64,000 bases of DNA from CAWCQC01 sp963819905 (GTDB lineage Bacteria > Actinomycetota > Thermoleophilia > Gaiellales > Gaiellaceae): positions 248,001-312,000 of the forward strand of contig CAWFXP010000010.1 of assembly GCA_963819905.1 (NCBI GenBank), in the 5' to 3' direction. This document shows positions 51,820-60,216 of this stretch, one piece after another; position 1 is the first letter of the stretch, and every line of letters begins with the position of its first letter. Both the position numbers and the translations under genes were made by a program. The notes below the pieces were generated by a model that ran no database searches, was not told the origin of the DNA, and was given only the letters and a program-made list of their open reading frames with translations.

Positions 51820-52776
51820 TCAGTCCCCCGCCACCGGCTCGAGCTCCCGAACCTGCACGAGGGCAGCCAGCCGGTTCACCTCGCGGACGTCGAAGCGCCC
51901 GGCCCCCGCTTCGAGGACGGACGCGGTGCCGGTCGCGACGGCTGCGCGAAGCGCCTCGTCCGGCGGCCGACCGGAGAAGCGGGCGGCGAGGAAGCCGGCG
52001 AGCAGGACATCCCCGGAGCCGATCGCCGAGATCGGCTCGAGATGCGGGGCGAGCGCCTCGAACCGGTGCTCGCTGCGATCCTCGCGGGCGAGGGCGAGGC
52101 ACCCTTCCGGGTGCGTGAGAAGGACGTTGCGAGCGCCCAGATCGGCGATCTCGTCGAGCGCGGCGGCGAGGTCGTCGTCGCCCGAGAACTCATGGCCGAC
52201 GAGCTGCTCCGCCTCGCGGACGTTCGGCGAGACGAGATACGGCTCGGCCTCGACGCCCAGGCGGAGCGGCTCCCCTTCCGAGTCGAGCACCGTGCGGACG
52301 CCGCGGCGGTTGGCCTCCCGGATCACCTCGAAGTAGAAGTCGTCGCCGACGCCCCGGGGCAGCGAGCCCGCGAGCACGAGGAACTCCGCTCCCTTGGTGA
52401 GGTACGACAGCTTGTCGCGGAGGATCGCCAGCTCGTGCTCCTCCACCTCCGGTCCCCATTCGTTGATCTCCGTGTAGACGTTCGAGGTCGGGTCGACCAC
52501 CGCCGTCGAGGTGCGCGACTCGCCCCGGATGCGAACGAAGTCGTTGAGCAACCCCTCGCTCGTCAGCCGCTCGACGATCTGGACGCCCGTCCGCCCGCCG
52601 GCGAGTCCCGCGCAGACGACCGGGACGCCCAAGCGCTTGAGCGCACGCGCGACGTTGATGCCCTTGCCGCCGGCGCTCGACAGCGCCGAGCTCGCACGGT
52701 GCCGATGGCCGAGCTGCACGTTCGGAACGAGCAGCGTCCGATCGATCGCGGCGTTGAGCGTGACCGTGACGATCAT
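51820..52776 (-). CDS. PfkB-family sugar kinase (1-phosphofructokinase/tagatose-6-P kinase type)
   Basis: 318 residues: MIVTVTLNAAIDRTL opening, GGKGINVARALKRLG substrate motif, and the ATP/anion-hole motif AIGSGDVLLAGF with the catalytic Asp (GxGD). The FruK/LacC subgroup phosphorylates fructose-1-P or tagatose-6-P; no PTS gene is adjacent. Its ATG overlaps the carboxypeptidase stop (ATGA). Confidence 0.88.
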   Translation of the reverse strand: MIVTVTLNAAIDRTLLVPNVQLGHRHRASSALSSAGGKGINVARALKRLGVPVVCAGLAGGRTGVQIVERLTSEGLLNDFVRIRGESRTSTAVVDPTSNVYTEINEWGPEVEEHELAILRDKLSYLTKGAEFLVLAGSLPRGVGDDFYFEVIREANRRGVRTVLDSEGEPLRLGVEAEPYLVSPNVREAEQLVGHEFSGDDDLAAALDEIADLGARNVLLTHPEGCLALAREDRSEHRFEALAPHLEPISAIGSGDVLLAGFLAARFSGRPPDEALRAAVATGTASVLEAGAGRFDVREVNRLAALVQVRELEPVAGD

Positions 52777-53924
52777 GCGATCGCACCGAAGACCGAGCTC
52801 AGCATGTCGCCCACGTCGTCAAGCGCCCGGCCAGCGTACCAGCGCAGCTTCGAGCCGAGGCCCGGCTCCTCGATCGCCTCGGCTGCGACCAGCGGGCGGG
52901 TGACGAGGAGCTTGTCGCCGTCGTAGATCGACACCTCGCCGAGCTTCTGGCCCTTCCGCACCGGGAGCTCGACCATCGCCTCGGCGACGACCCGCTCGAC
53001 CAACGGGTGCCCGACCTGCGTGTCTGCAAGCACGTCCTCGGTGGCGACCAGCGGGAGGGTCTCGTCGCCGTACGGGACCTGCGCCTCCGCGTACACCCGG
53101 CCGCTGCGGACGAGCGGGACTTCACGGTACTGGTCGAAGCCCCAGTCGAGAAGCTCCGCGAGATCCGCGTTCCGCGCGCCACGCGAGGGCCCGCCGAGGA
53201 GGACGGCGTAGATCGTCAACCCGTCCCGGCGAGCGGCCGCCACCTCGCTCCACCCAGCGCCGCTCGTATGACCGGTCTTGACCCCGATCATCCCCGGATA
53301 GGAGAAGAGGAGGTCGTTCCGGTTCGTGATCGGCCGGCCGCCGACCGTCGCCGAGCGGACAGCGACGAGCTTGGCAACGAGGGGCTTGCGCATGGCGATC
53401 CTGGCAAGCCTGAAGACGTCACGTGCCGACGAGTAGTGATCGGGCGCGTCGAGCCCGTCGGGCCGGGTGAAGTGGGTGTCGTCGAGGCCGAGCGCGTTTG
53501 CCTTGCGGTTCATGAGGTCGACGAAGCGCGAGACGTCCCCGTCACCGACGTGTGCAGCGAGCGCGTAGGCGGCGTCGTTCGCGCTGTACACGAGCAGCGC
53601 CGTGAGCAGCTCGCGGACCGTGAGCGTCTCACCCGCACGAAGGCCGAGGCTCGACTCCCCGATCGTGGTGGCGACCTGCGGAACCGTGACGACCTCGTCC
53701 GGATCAGCGCGGTCGAGCACGACCAGCGCGGTCATGACCTTCGTGATGCTCGCGATCGCCCGCTCCTGGGCCTGGCGCTCGCCGTGGAGGATGTGCCCGG
53801 TCGCGCCGTTCCCGACGAGGACGGCGCCGGCGTCCGTCTCGGGAGGCGGGCCGGCGAGCGCGACGGCCGCGCCCGCGAAGATCGATACAACGACCGCCGC
53901 GAGAGCGGTCAAACGGCGGTGCAC
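52773..53924 (-). CDS. D-alanyl-D-alanine carboxypeptidase (S11, PBP5/DacA type)
   Basis: Secreted penicillin-binding protein trimming terminal D-Ala. 383 residues: signal peptide to ALAGPPP, catalytic S59-I-T-K62, SAN motif (VYSANDAA), KTGHTSGAG, a C-terminal beta domain (DKLLVTRPLVA) and an amphipathic tail as membrane anchor. GTG start with TAGGCT seven bases upstream. Confidence 0.93.
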   Translation of the reverse strand: MHRRLTALAAVVVSIFAGAAVALAGPPPETDAGAVLVGNGATGHILHGERQAQERAIASITKVMTALVVLDRADPDEVVTVPQVATTIGESSLGLRAGETLTVRELLTALLVYSANDAAYALAAHVGDGDVSRFVDLMNRKANALGLDDTHFTRPDGLDAPDHYSSARDVFRLARIAMRKPLVAKLVAVRSATVGGRPITNRNDLLFSYPGMIGVKTGHTSGAGWSEVAAARRDGLTIYAVLLGGPSRGARNADLAELLDWGFDQYREVPLVRSGRVYAEAQVPYGDETLPLVATEDVLADTQVGHPLVERVVAEAMVELPVRKGQKLGEVSIYDGDKLLVTRPLVAAEAIEEPGLGSKLRWYAGRALDDVGDMLSSVFGAIA

Positions 53925-53931
53925 GATTCCA

Positions 53932-53941
53932 AGCCTATACT
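53932..53941. promoter_or_regulatory. Overlapping divergent -10 elements of the carboxypeptidase and a hypothetical gene
   Basis: AGCCTATACT gives TATACT on the plus strand (53936-53941), six bases before GTG 53948, and TAGGCT on the minus strand (53937-53932), seven bases before GTG 53924. The -10s share two bases. Confidence 0.45.
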
Positions 53942-53947
53942 CAGCCC

Positions 53948-54274
53948 GTGAGTCTGGTTGAGCGGAACCGGAGCCCGGACGAGATCCGGGGGGTCGAGCG
54001 CTCGCTCGAGATCAGGGTCGGATCGCTCGGCGGCATCGAGCTCAGGCCGACTCGGCTGTTCGTCTGGAAAGGCGAGGAGCGGGCAGGGAACGAGCAGCTA
54101 GTGCCGATCGGCGAGCGCCCCGCCGGCCTCGACTACCCGCGCCACGAGACGAACGTGAAGGCCGGCGCCGTCTCGGTTCGCACGATCGGGAACCCGCTGA
54201 TGACGATGGCGCTGGCGGGAGTCATCGCGTTCCGCCGCTGGGCGGACGCTCCCGACGATCCAAAGAGCCGGTAA
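53948..54274 (+). CDS. Hypothetical protein
   Basis: A 108-residue protein, N-terminal half hydrophilic with VERSLEIRVGSLGGIELRPTRLFVWKGEE, C-terminal part with one short hydrophobic stretch (NPLMTMALAGVIAF) that might be a membrane helix. No family recognised. A good -10 and overlap-free packing between two convincing genes support it; it ends four bases from the convergent FUSC stop. Confidence 0.55.
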   Translation: MSLVERNRSPDEIRGVERSLEIRVGSLGGIELRPTRLFVWKGEERAGNEQLVPIGERPAGLDYPRHETNVKAGAVSVRTIGNPLMTMALAGVIAFRRWADAPDDPKSR

Positions 54275-54278
54275 GACC

Positions 54279-56486
54279 TCAGCGCCACCACGCACGCGAG
54301 GCGAAGGTCTCGACCTCGGCAATCGGTTCCGCGAGCGTCGCCAGCCGAGAGCGAACGTGCGCGATCCACTCGCTTGCGAACGCCGCCCAGAGCATCTCCT
54401 CGATCTGGCCACGCGTCGGGTCTCGGCCGAACGACGCAAGGCAGGCACGGACGATCGCCGCGGTCCCGCCCGCGTGCGACCCCGTCGGTAGCTCGGCACC
54501 GTTCCTGCCCGCGATCGCATCGGCGACGCTGTCGACCTCGTCGTCGAGCCTGCGCGCTTCCTCCTGAATCGCGGCAGCCACCTGCGGGAAGGGCTCGATC
54601 CGGCCGTACGCGCTTGTCCGGACGACGATTGCGTCGCCGACAAGATGGAGCTGTTCACCCGTGACCAGCAGCTTGGTCCAGACCTCGATCGGCAGTCGCT
54701 TCGGACCATGCTCGTTCAGGTACGTGGAGAGGGCCTCGCCCGCCCTGAGCCCGGCGGCGCGGGCATCGCCGGCCGCCTCCGTGGGCTGCGAGCCGTGGTC
54801 GAACGTGGCGGCGAGGGCTGCTCGAACGTACGCGCTGCCGGTCTCGTACAGCGACGCCAGGCTCGCTCGCAGCTGCGCGCGGGCGCCGCGAGGCCAGAGG
54901 AGCGCCCCGACCAGGATGGCCGTCCCGGCGCCGATGAGGATGTCCTCGACCCGTATCAGGCCGGTCCGCCAGCCCTCGGGCTCGATCAGGTTGAAGAGCA
55001 CGATGATGGTAACCGTGAACATCGCTTGACCGACCACGACGTGGACCACCGTCGGCGTGTAGACGGCCAGGAAGACGCAGACGGGGAAGAGCGCCCAGAG
55101 CGCCGGTTGTGCATCACCGACGCCGATCACGACCGCACTCGCGAGCGCGAAGCCGGCGAGCGTTCCGGCGAGCGCCTGCCACGCCGCATAGCCGGTCGAG
55201 ACCGCGTTCGACTTGAGCACGGTCAACGTGGCCAGCACGACCCAGAAGGCGTGCTGCAGCTCGGCGAGCTCGGCGATCAGAATGGCGAGCCCGAGGCCGA
55301 GCGCGGCGCGGAGGCCTGCGCGCACCCAGACCGAGTCGAGACGCAGGTGGCTCCGCACGATCGTGCCGAGCCCCGTCACCGCCTGGAGCGCGCTCCCGGA
55401 CGGCACGAGCGGCGGGATCTCGAAGTCGGTCGTTCGGGGCGGGCGGCCGGTCAGGATCGTGACGTTCTCGCCCACGGACAGCGCCAGATAGGAGAGCAGG
55501 CGAAAGCGAAACACGCGCTCGGTCGCGCCGGCGAGGCCATCGGGGGCTTCACCTCGCCGGATCCGATCCCTGGCCGACCCGACGAAGGCTTCGAGGTACT
55601 CCTCACGCCCTGCCTCGAGCGCGTCGTCGGGCGCCGAACGGGGCTGTCCGTCGAGCTCCCCGGCCGCAGTCCGAACGACGCGAAGAACGATCTCGCCGAG
55701 GCGGCGGTCAGCCGGTGTGAGCTCGTCCCCACCGATCCGCTCGACCGCGAGCTCGTCCGCGAACGAGCGCAGCCAGGGCAGCTCGTCGGTCAGGTAGGCG
55801 ATCGCCTGGTCGTGGGCCGTCGGCCCCGCCGGGCGATACGGCATCGTCCGGTAGACCTGCGTCAGCGCCCGCGTGGCGGCGAGAGCGCTCGTGCGACGCT
55901 CCTCGAGCGCGCCCGGCGCGGCCTGAGGCGAGAGCAGCTCGCCCACCAGGTCGGCCACGGCTCCCACCGCGGCGGCCAACGCCTTCACCAGGTCGCCCCG
56001 CTCATAGCGTGGCCAGAGGACGAGCGTCGCGACAGCGCAGGCCCCGCCGGCCAGCCCCCAGCCGAGGAGCCTGGCGGGGATGTCGTCGACCCCGGCCGGG
56101 ACGGCGACCGCGAGTACGAACGACAGGGTCGCGGCCAGACTTCCGGCGGCGACGTATCCGCCGAGCACCGAGCCGAAGGAAGCCGCGAAGCCGACGACCG
56201 CGGTCCCCACGACGGCGAGCCATACGTGCTCGCTGACGACGGTGGCGACGGCGATGAGCCCGGCGCCGCCGACCGTGAGGGCGATGTAGGCGGCGAACCG
56301 CTTCCGCGCCGGACCGCCGAAGTGCGCGAACGCGAGCATGGCGAACGAGCCGAAGGCGGCGAAGAGCGCGACCTGCGGATTGTCGAACGCCGCCTCGCAG
56401 ACGGCGAACAGCCCCGGCATGAGGATGGCCGCCCTCGCCGCGCGGCGAAGCGCGACGTAGCCGGGGTCGTGCACCGTCAGCGTCAT
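54279..56486 (-). CDS. FUSC-family membrane protein (aromatic acid/fusaric-acid efflux type)
   Basis: 735 residues with two membrane blocks (about 20-160 and 375-520) separated by a helical cytoplasmic region, plus a long C-terminal cytoplasmic domain, the usual FUSC architecture. The first block contains QVALFAAFGSFAMLAFAHFGGPARKR; the second QHAFWVVLATLTVLKSNAVSTGYAAWQALAGTLAGF, the FUSC_2 signature region. Substrate unknown. ATG with TACGAT six bases upstream. Confidence 0.88.
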   Translation of the reverse strand: MTLTVHDPGYVALRRAARAAILMPGLFAVCEAAFDNPQVALFAAFGSFAMLAFAHFGGPARKRFAAYIALTVGGAGLIAVATVVSEHVWLAVVGTAVVGFAASFGSVLGGYVAAGSLAATLSFVLAVAVPAGVDDIPARLLGWGLAGGACAVATLVLWPRYERGDLVKALAAAVGAVADLVGELLSPQAAPGALEERRTSALAATRALTQVYRTMPYRPAGPTAHDQAIAYLTDELPWLRSFADELAVERIGGDELTPADRRLGEIVLRVVRTAAGELDGQPRSAPDDALEAGREEYLEAFVGSARDRIRRGEAPDGLAGATERVFRFRLLSYLALSVGENVTILTGRPPRTTDFEIPPLVPSGSALQAVTGLGTIVRSHLRLDSVWVRAGLRAALGLGLAILIAELAELQHAFWVVLATLTVLKSNAVSTGYAAWQALAGTLAGFALASAVVIGVGDAQPALWALFPVCVFLAVYTPTVVHVVVGQAMFTVTIIVLFNLIEPEGWRTGLIRVEDILIGAGTAILVGALLWPRGARAQLRASLASLYETGSAYVRAALAATFDHGSQPTEAAGDARAAGLRAGEALSTYLNEHGPKRLPIEVWTKLLVTGEQLHLVGDAIVVRTSAYGRIEPFPQVAAAIQEEARRLDDEVDSVADAIAGRNGAELPTGSHAGGTAAIVRACLASFGRDPTRGQIEEMLWAAFASEWIAHVRSRLATLAEPIAEVETFASRAWWR

Positions 56487-56492
56487 CGGCCG

Positions 56493-56498
56493 ATCGTA
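56493..56498 (-). promoter_or_regulatory. Leaderless -10 of the FUSC gene
   Basis: TACGAT on the minus strand, six bases before the ATG at 56486. Confidence 0.45.
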
Positions 56499-56543
56499 GA
56501 GCCTTGCTCTTTCGGCGCCCCTTCATCTCGACGGGAGCGCTCG

Positions 56544-56580
56544 TAGACTGCGTCGCATGCGACCCGGGCAGCGCCGGTGA
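56544..56580 (+). promoter_or_regulatory. Leaderless micro-ORF (7 codons) coupled to the downstream gene
   Basis: TAGACT (56544-56549) lies seven bases before ATG 56557, which opens a seven-codon frame (MRPGQRR) ending in TGA at 56578-56580. That TGA overlaps the GTG start at 56577 (GTGA). It looks like a leaderless start that feeds ribosomes to the next gene by termination-reinitiation. Confidence 0.45.
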
Positions 56581-57155
56581 CCGCCATGCTCACACCGGAC
56601 GAGCAGCCGCCGGTGCGGTCGGCTTCCTGGTTGCTCGTCCCGTTCCTCGTCTTCGCGTGGGTCACTCTCGTCTTCGCGACCGCGGCCAACGTCAACCGGC
56701 TCGTGGAGGGCGACGCAGCACCGAAATACTTCGACCTCTTCTTCAGCGACACCCTCCACATGAAGGTCTGGCTGGCCTGCGTCGTGGCGTTCCTCGCGCT
56801 CTTCCAGGTGTTCAGCGCGGCCTGGATCTTCCGCAGGCTGCCTTGGTCACGCCCGCGCTGGATCAACGCGGGCCATCGCTGGTCGGGACGGCTCGCGTTC
56901 ATTCTGTCGCTGCCGATCGCGTACCACTGCATCTTCCTGCTCGGCTTCCAGGACACCACGTCGAGGACGCTCGCGCACTCGCTGCTCGGCTGCTTCTTCT
57001 ACGGCGCCTTCGCAGCGAAGGTGACCGTCGTGCGCCTCCACAACTTCCCCGGCTGGGTCCTGCCCGTGGCCGGGGGGCTCGTGTTCGCCCTGCTCATCGC
57101 GCTCTGGTACACGAGCTCGCTCTGGTTCTTCGAGACGGTCGGCGTCGAACGCTGA
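56577..57155 (+). CDS. Five-helix membrane protein of unknown function, cytochrome b561-like layout
   Basis: 192 residues with five hydrophobic helices. Several membrane-embedded or edge histidines (TLHMKVW, NAGHRWSGRL, IAYHCIF, LAHSLLG, RLHNFPGW) recall haem-ligating b561-type proteins; HRWSGRLAF...YH is shared with uncharacterised actinobacterial membrane proteins. The GTG at 56577 is coupled to the preceding micro-ORF; ATG 56586 is an alternative. Confidence 0.65.
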   Translation: MTAMLTPDEQPPVRSASWLLVPFLVFAWVTLVFATAANVNRLVEGDAAPKYFDLFFSDTLHMKVWLACVVAFLALFQVFSAAWIFRRLPWSRPRWINAGHRWSGRLAFILSLPIAYHCIFLLGFQDTTSRTLAHSLLGCFFYGAFAAKVTVVRLHNFPGWVLPVAGGLVFALLIALWYTSSLWFFETVGVER

Positions 57156-57164
57156 GCTCCCGAG

Positions 57165-57506
57165 TCAGGACACTCGGAGGCGCTGCCCGGGCTCGAGAGC
57201 GAGCGGGTCGACTCCCGGGTTGAGCTCGAGCAGCACCTCGACGGACGTTTCGAACTGGCTTGCGATCGCCTCGAGCGTATCGCCGGTCTTGACGCGGTAG
57301 AACGCCCTCTTCGCCGGCTCGGTGTCGCTCTGCGTCTCGACCAGATCGGTCGTGACGTCGACGGTCGCGCCCGATTCACCAGCGGTCGAGCCGGCGCTCG
57401 ACGTCTCGTCGAGCCCGCGCTGCACGAGGAGGACGAGGACGACTACCGCGGCGAGGAACGCGATCGGCGCGACGATCCGAGTGAGCCAGATCCGCCCCCG
57501 ATCCAT
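57165..57506 (-). CDS. Single-span membrane protein with C-terminal LysM domain
   Basis: 113 residues: short N-terminus, one transmembrane helix (RIVAPIAFLAAVVVLVLLVQ), a Thr/Ser/Glu linker of about 35 residues, then one LysM module (YRVKTGDTLEAIASQFETSVEVLLELNPGVDPLALEPGQRLRV) facing outside to bind peptidoglycan. Starts four bases after the pyrF stop. Confidence 0.85.
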   Translation of the reverse strand: MDRGRIWLTRIVAPIAFLAAVVVLVLLVQRGLDETSSAGSTAGESGATVDVTTDLVETQSDTEPAKRAFYRVKTGDTLEAIASQFETSVEVLLELNPGVDPLALEPGQRLRVS

Positions 57507-57510
57507 CCCG

Positions 57511-58440
57511 TCACCACCCCGAAGCAGCCCAGACGTCGCGGCGGAGACGAGCAGCCGCCTGTCGTGCGGCGCTGCGCCAGTCGTCCGTGTCCGAGCGGCT
57601 CGCGTACATGATCGCCCGCGAGGCGGGAACGAGCGCGCTCGCGGGCCCGCTCGTGAAGGCACGCGCCACGTCGGCCGCACGAGCGCCCTGCGCGCCGACC
57701 CCCGGGAGCAGGAGCACCGAGCGCGGCAGCAGGCGACGCGCCTCGCCGACCGCTCGCGGATGCGTCGCACCGACCACGGCGCCGACGCTCGAGAGCCCAC
57801 GCTCGCCGATCAGGTCTTCCCCCCACTCGTCGACGAGCTGCGCGACGTGATGCCAGAGCGGACGCCCGTTCGAGAGCGCGACGTCCTGGATGTCGGTGCT
57901 TCCGGCATTCGACGTCTTGACGAGGCAGAAGATCCCGGCGCCCGACCGCCGGCAGGCTGCGAGCATCGGCTCGAGGGAATCCCGGCCGAGGTACGGGTTC
58001 ACGGTGAGCGCGTCGGCGAGCGGGAGGCGGTCCTCGCGGGGCTCGATGTACGCGGCGGTGTACGCCCTCGCCGTCGAGCCGATGTCGCCCCGCTTGCCGT
58101 CGGCGACGACGAGCAGGTCGGCCGCGCGCGCGTAGTCGCAGAGCCCTTCGAACGCACGGAAACCGTCGGCGCCGAGCGCCTCGAAGAACGCGAGCTGGGG
58201 CTTGATGCCGACGACGTACTGGGCGACGGCGTCGATGATCCCCCGGCAGAAGCGCTCGCAGGCCTCTGCTGAAGCGAAGCTCCCCATGTGCGCCGCGCCG
58301 CGGAGCTCGACGGGAAGCAGCTCCGGGCGCGGATCGAGGCCGACGAGGAGCTGGCTGCGCTTGCGCTCGACGGCGTCCGCGAGGCGATCGCCGAACGCGC
58401 CTGCGACCACCGCGGGAGCGTCTGTGAGCTCGCTCGCCAT
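57511..58440 (-). CDS. pyrF: Orotidine 5'-phosphate decarboxylase (type 2)
   Basis: Makes UMP from OMP. 309 residues of the longer actinobacterial type: LLVGLDPRPELLP, the catalytic Asp-Lys array in VVADGKRGDIGSTARAY, TVNPYLGRDSLEPM, and the phosphate-binding LLPGVGAQG. ATG at 58440 is used because the family begins there. TAGCCT lies ten bases upstream. Confidence 0.95.
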   Translation of the reverse strand: MASELTDAPAVVAGAFGDRLADAVERKRSQLLVGLDPRPELLPVELRGAAHMGSFASAEACERFCRGIIDAVAQYVVGIKPQLAFFEALGADGFRAFEGLCDYARAADLLVVADGKRGDIGSTARAYTAAYIEPREDRLPLADALTVNPYLGRDSLEPMLAACRRSGAGIFCLVKTSNAGSTDIQDVALSNGRPLWHHVAQLVDEWGEDLIGERGLSSVGAVVGATHPRAVGEARRLLPRSVLLLPGVGAQGARAADVARAFTSGPASALVPASRAIMYASRSDTDDWRSAARQAAARLRRDVWAASGW

Positions 58441-58477
58441 GCTGGAACCAAGGCTAGATGATCGATCGGCGCGCGAC

Positions 58478-59206
58478 CTACGAGGTGCGTGGACGGGCGA
58501 GCGAGCAGAGATCGGCGACGGTACGGGCGCCCTCCTCCCCGGCGATCGCGACGAGCCGCTGCAGCACCTCTGCGGTCGCGCGGGCATCGGCGAGTGCGCG
58601 GTGGCACGGCTCGGTCGACGTGCCGAAGAACACCGCGAGCGCAGCCAGGCTGGCGCTCTCGATCCGGCCCCTCAGCAGCCGTCGTGCGAGCACCATCGTG
58701 TCCACGGCCGGCACCGCGAGCCGCCTGCCCGTGTCGCGACTGAGCTCGTGGTCGATGAACGAGAGGTCGAACCGCAGGTTGTGACAGACGAGCACGGCCC
58801 CGCTCGCCAGCGCGCTCAGGCGACGCAGGGCGGGTGCCGGAGAGGATCCCGGGCGCAGGACGACCTCGAGCTCGCGCAGAACGGCTTCGCCGCGGACGAG
58901 GACTGCGCCGACCTCGCAGATCCTCGCATTCCCTGCGACGAAGCCCGTCGTCTCGAGATCGACGACTGCGAACGTCGCCTCCTCGAGCGGGACGGACGCA
59001 GCCGGCGCGGGCGCGATCCTGAGATCGTCCCCCTGCCACGCGAGCCTGGCGTCCCCGGCGACCACGTCGTCGAGCAACGTGCGTGCGAGCACCGAAACCG
59101 GCCCGGGCAGAGCGAGCAGGATGCGAGCGGCGTCGCTTGCCCCGACCGAGCCGCGCTCCTCGACCGCGAGCACGAGCCGGTCGGCTGCCTCGAGGCGGGT
59201 GAGCAC
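58478..59206 (-). CDS. DEDDh 3'-5' exonuclease (DNA polymerase III epsilon-like)
   Basis: 242 residues: N-terminal helical/winged-helix-like region (1-70), then the exonuclease with Exo I FAVVDLETTGF (D, E), Exo II CHNLRFDLSFI (D), and Exo III HRALADARAT (H...D). GTG start with TAGACT six bases upstream, and a perfect actinobacterial LexA box just beyond, so it is probably DNA-damage-inducible. Confidence 0.9.
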   Translation of the reverse strand: MLTRLEAADRLVLAVEERGSVGASDAARILLALPGPVSVLARTLLDDVVAGDARLAWQGDDLRIAPAPAASVPLEEATFAVVDLETTGFVAGNARICEVGAVLVRGEAVLRELEVVLRPGSSPAPALRRLSALASGAVLVCHNLRFDLSFIDHELSRDTGRRLAVPAVDTMVLARRLLRGRIESASLAALAVFFGTSTEPCHRALADARATAEVLQRLVAIAGEEGARTVADLCSLARPRTS

Positions 59207-59212
59207 CTGGAC

Positions 59213-59233
59213 AGTCTAGCGAACGTGTGTTCG
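59213..59233 (-). promoter_or_regulatory. SOS (LexA) box and -10 of the exonuclease gene
   Basis: CGAACGTGTGTTCG (59220-59233) matches the actinobacterial LexA consensus CGAACRNRYGTTYG at every position. It abuts TAGACT (59218-59213), the -10 of the exonuclease gene, so a bound repressor would block polymerase. Confidence 0.7.
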
Positions 59234-59256
59234 TATAGCTCCGCCGGAGATGCCAA

Positions 59257-59275
59257 GGGCCGCTCGCGGCGGCCC
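59257..59275. terminator. Hairpin terminator after the HU gene
   Basis: GGGCCGC / GCGGCCC with a 5-base loop, 30 bases downstream of the HU stop on its strand. Confidence 0.55.
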
Positions 59276-59304
59276 TCGACGAAAGACTCCGCGAACGCGC
59301 GGTC

Positions 59305-59580
59305 CTAGCGAACTGCAGCCTTGAGCCCGCTTCCGGCCTGGAACTTCGGCACGGTCGCCGCGGCGATGCGTACCTTCTCGCTCGGGTTGCGCGGGTTGAC
59401 GCCCATGCGCTCGGCACGATGCGCCGTCGAGAACTTGCCGAAGCCGGTGAACGTGACCGAGTCTCCCGCCTTGAGCGTTGCCTCGATCGTATCGAGCACC
59501 GCGTCTACGGCATCTGCTGCGGCGCGCTTCGACAGCCCGCTCCTCTCAGCCACACGATCAATGAACTCTGCCTTCGTCAC
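59305..59580 (-). CDS. HU-family DNA-binding protein
   Basis: 91 residues of the canonical HU fold: MTKAEFIDRVAERSGLSKRAAADAVDAVLDTIEATLKAGDSV at the N-terminus, then FGKFSTAHRAERMGVNPRNP, the DNA-bending arm, ending KFQAGSGLKAAV. The second GTG (59580) is preferred over 59589 because GAGGGGAG lies at proper spacing and the family starts there. No Lys-rich C-terminal tail as in mycobacterial HupB. Confidence 0.93.
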   Translation of the reverse strand: MTKAEFIDRVAERSGLSKRAAADAVDAVLDTIEATLKAGDSVTFTGFGKFSTAHRAERMGVNPRNPSEKVRIAAATVPKFQAGSGLKAAVR

Positions 59581-59633
59581 TGCGCCCACTCCCCTCGAGG
59601 TCGACGGTAGTACCCAATGCGATTGATCGGGGC

Positions 59634-59662
59634 AGCCTACCAGGAGGGTCGGTTGCTCTCAA
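59634..59662 (-). promoter_or_regulatory. Promoter of the HU gene
   Basis: TTGAGA (59662-59657), 17-base spacer, TAGGCT (59639-59634): the best two-box promoter in the window. It predicts a leader of about 45 bases, consistent with this gene having a Shine-Dalgarno. Confidence 0.65.
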
Positions 59663-59683
59663 CGATGCGGGTTTGCGGTCTGG

Positions 59684-60214
59684 TCAGGCGCCCGCCAGCT
59701 CGGCCGCCCGGAAGAGCGGCACGAGCCGGATGCCGATCTCCGCGAGGGCCTCCTTGCCGCCCTCCTCGCGGTCGACGACACAGACCGCCGTCTTGCACTC
59801 GAGGCCCTCGGCCCGCAACGCCTCGACGGCGGCCGCGGCGGCTCCGCCGGACGTGACGACGTCCTCGACCAGGCACACGAGCTCACCCGGTTCGCAGACC
59901 CCCTCGAGCAGCTGGTTCGTGCCGTACCCCTTGCTGGCGCCTCGCACGATCAGGAAGGGCATGCCGGACGCGAGCGACGCGGCCGCAGTGAGAGCCACGG
60001 CGCCGAGCTCGGGCCCGGCCAGCCGCACGGCCGTGGGCTCCTCGGCCGCGACCGCCGACGCGATGCGCGCGCCGAGCGGGCCGAGGATGTCGGGGCGCGT
60101 CTCGAAGCGGTACTTGTCGAGGTAGTAGCTCGAGCGGCGCCCGGAGCGCAGGACGAAGTCCCCTTCGAGATAGGCGGACGCCCGGATCAGCCGGGCGAGC
60201 TCCGCGTCCTGCAC
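59684..60214 (-). CDS. pyrE: Orotate phosphoribosyltransferase
   Basis: Forms OMP from orotate and PRPP, feeding pyrF. 176 residues: SGRRSSYYLDKYRFETRP, the flexible-loop Lys in ASKGYG, and the PRPP motif LVCLVEDVVTSGGAAAAAVEAL. GTG start two bases after the stop of the small membrane-protein gene. Confidence 0.94.
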   Translation of the reverse strand: MQDAELARLIRASAYLEGDFVLRSGRRSSYYLDKYRFETRPDILGPLGARIASAVAAEEPTAVRLAGPELGAVALTAAASLASGMPFLIVRGASKGYGTNQLLEGVCEPGELVCLVEDVVTSGGAAAAAVEALRAEGLECKTAVCVVDREEGGKEALAEIGIRLVPLFRAAELAGA

Positions 60215-60216
60215 CG

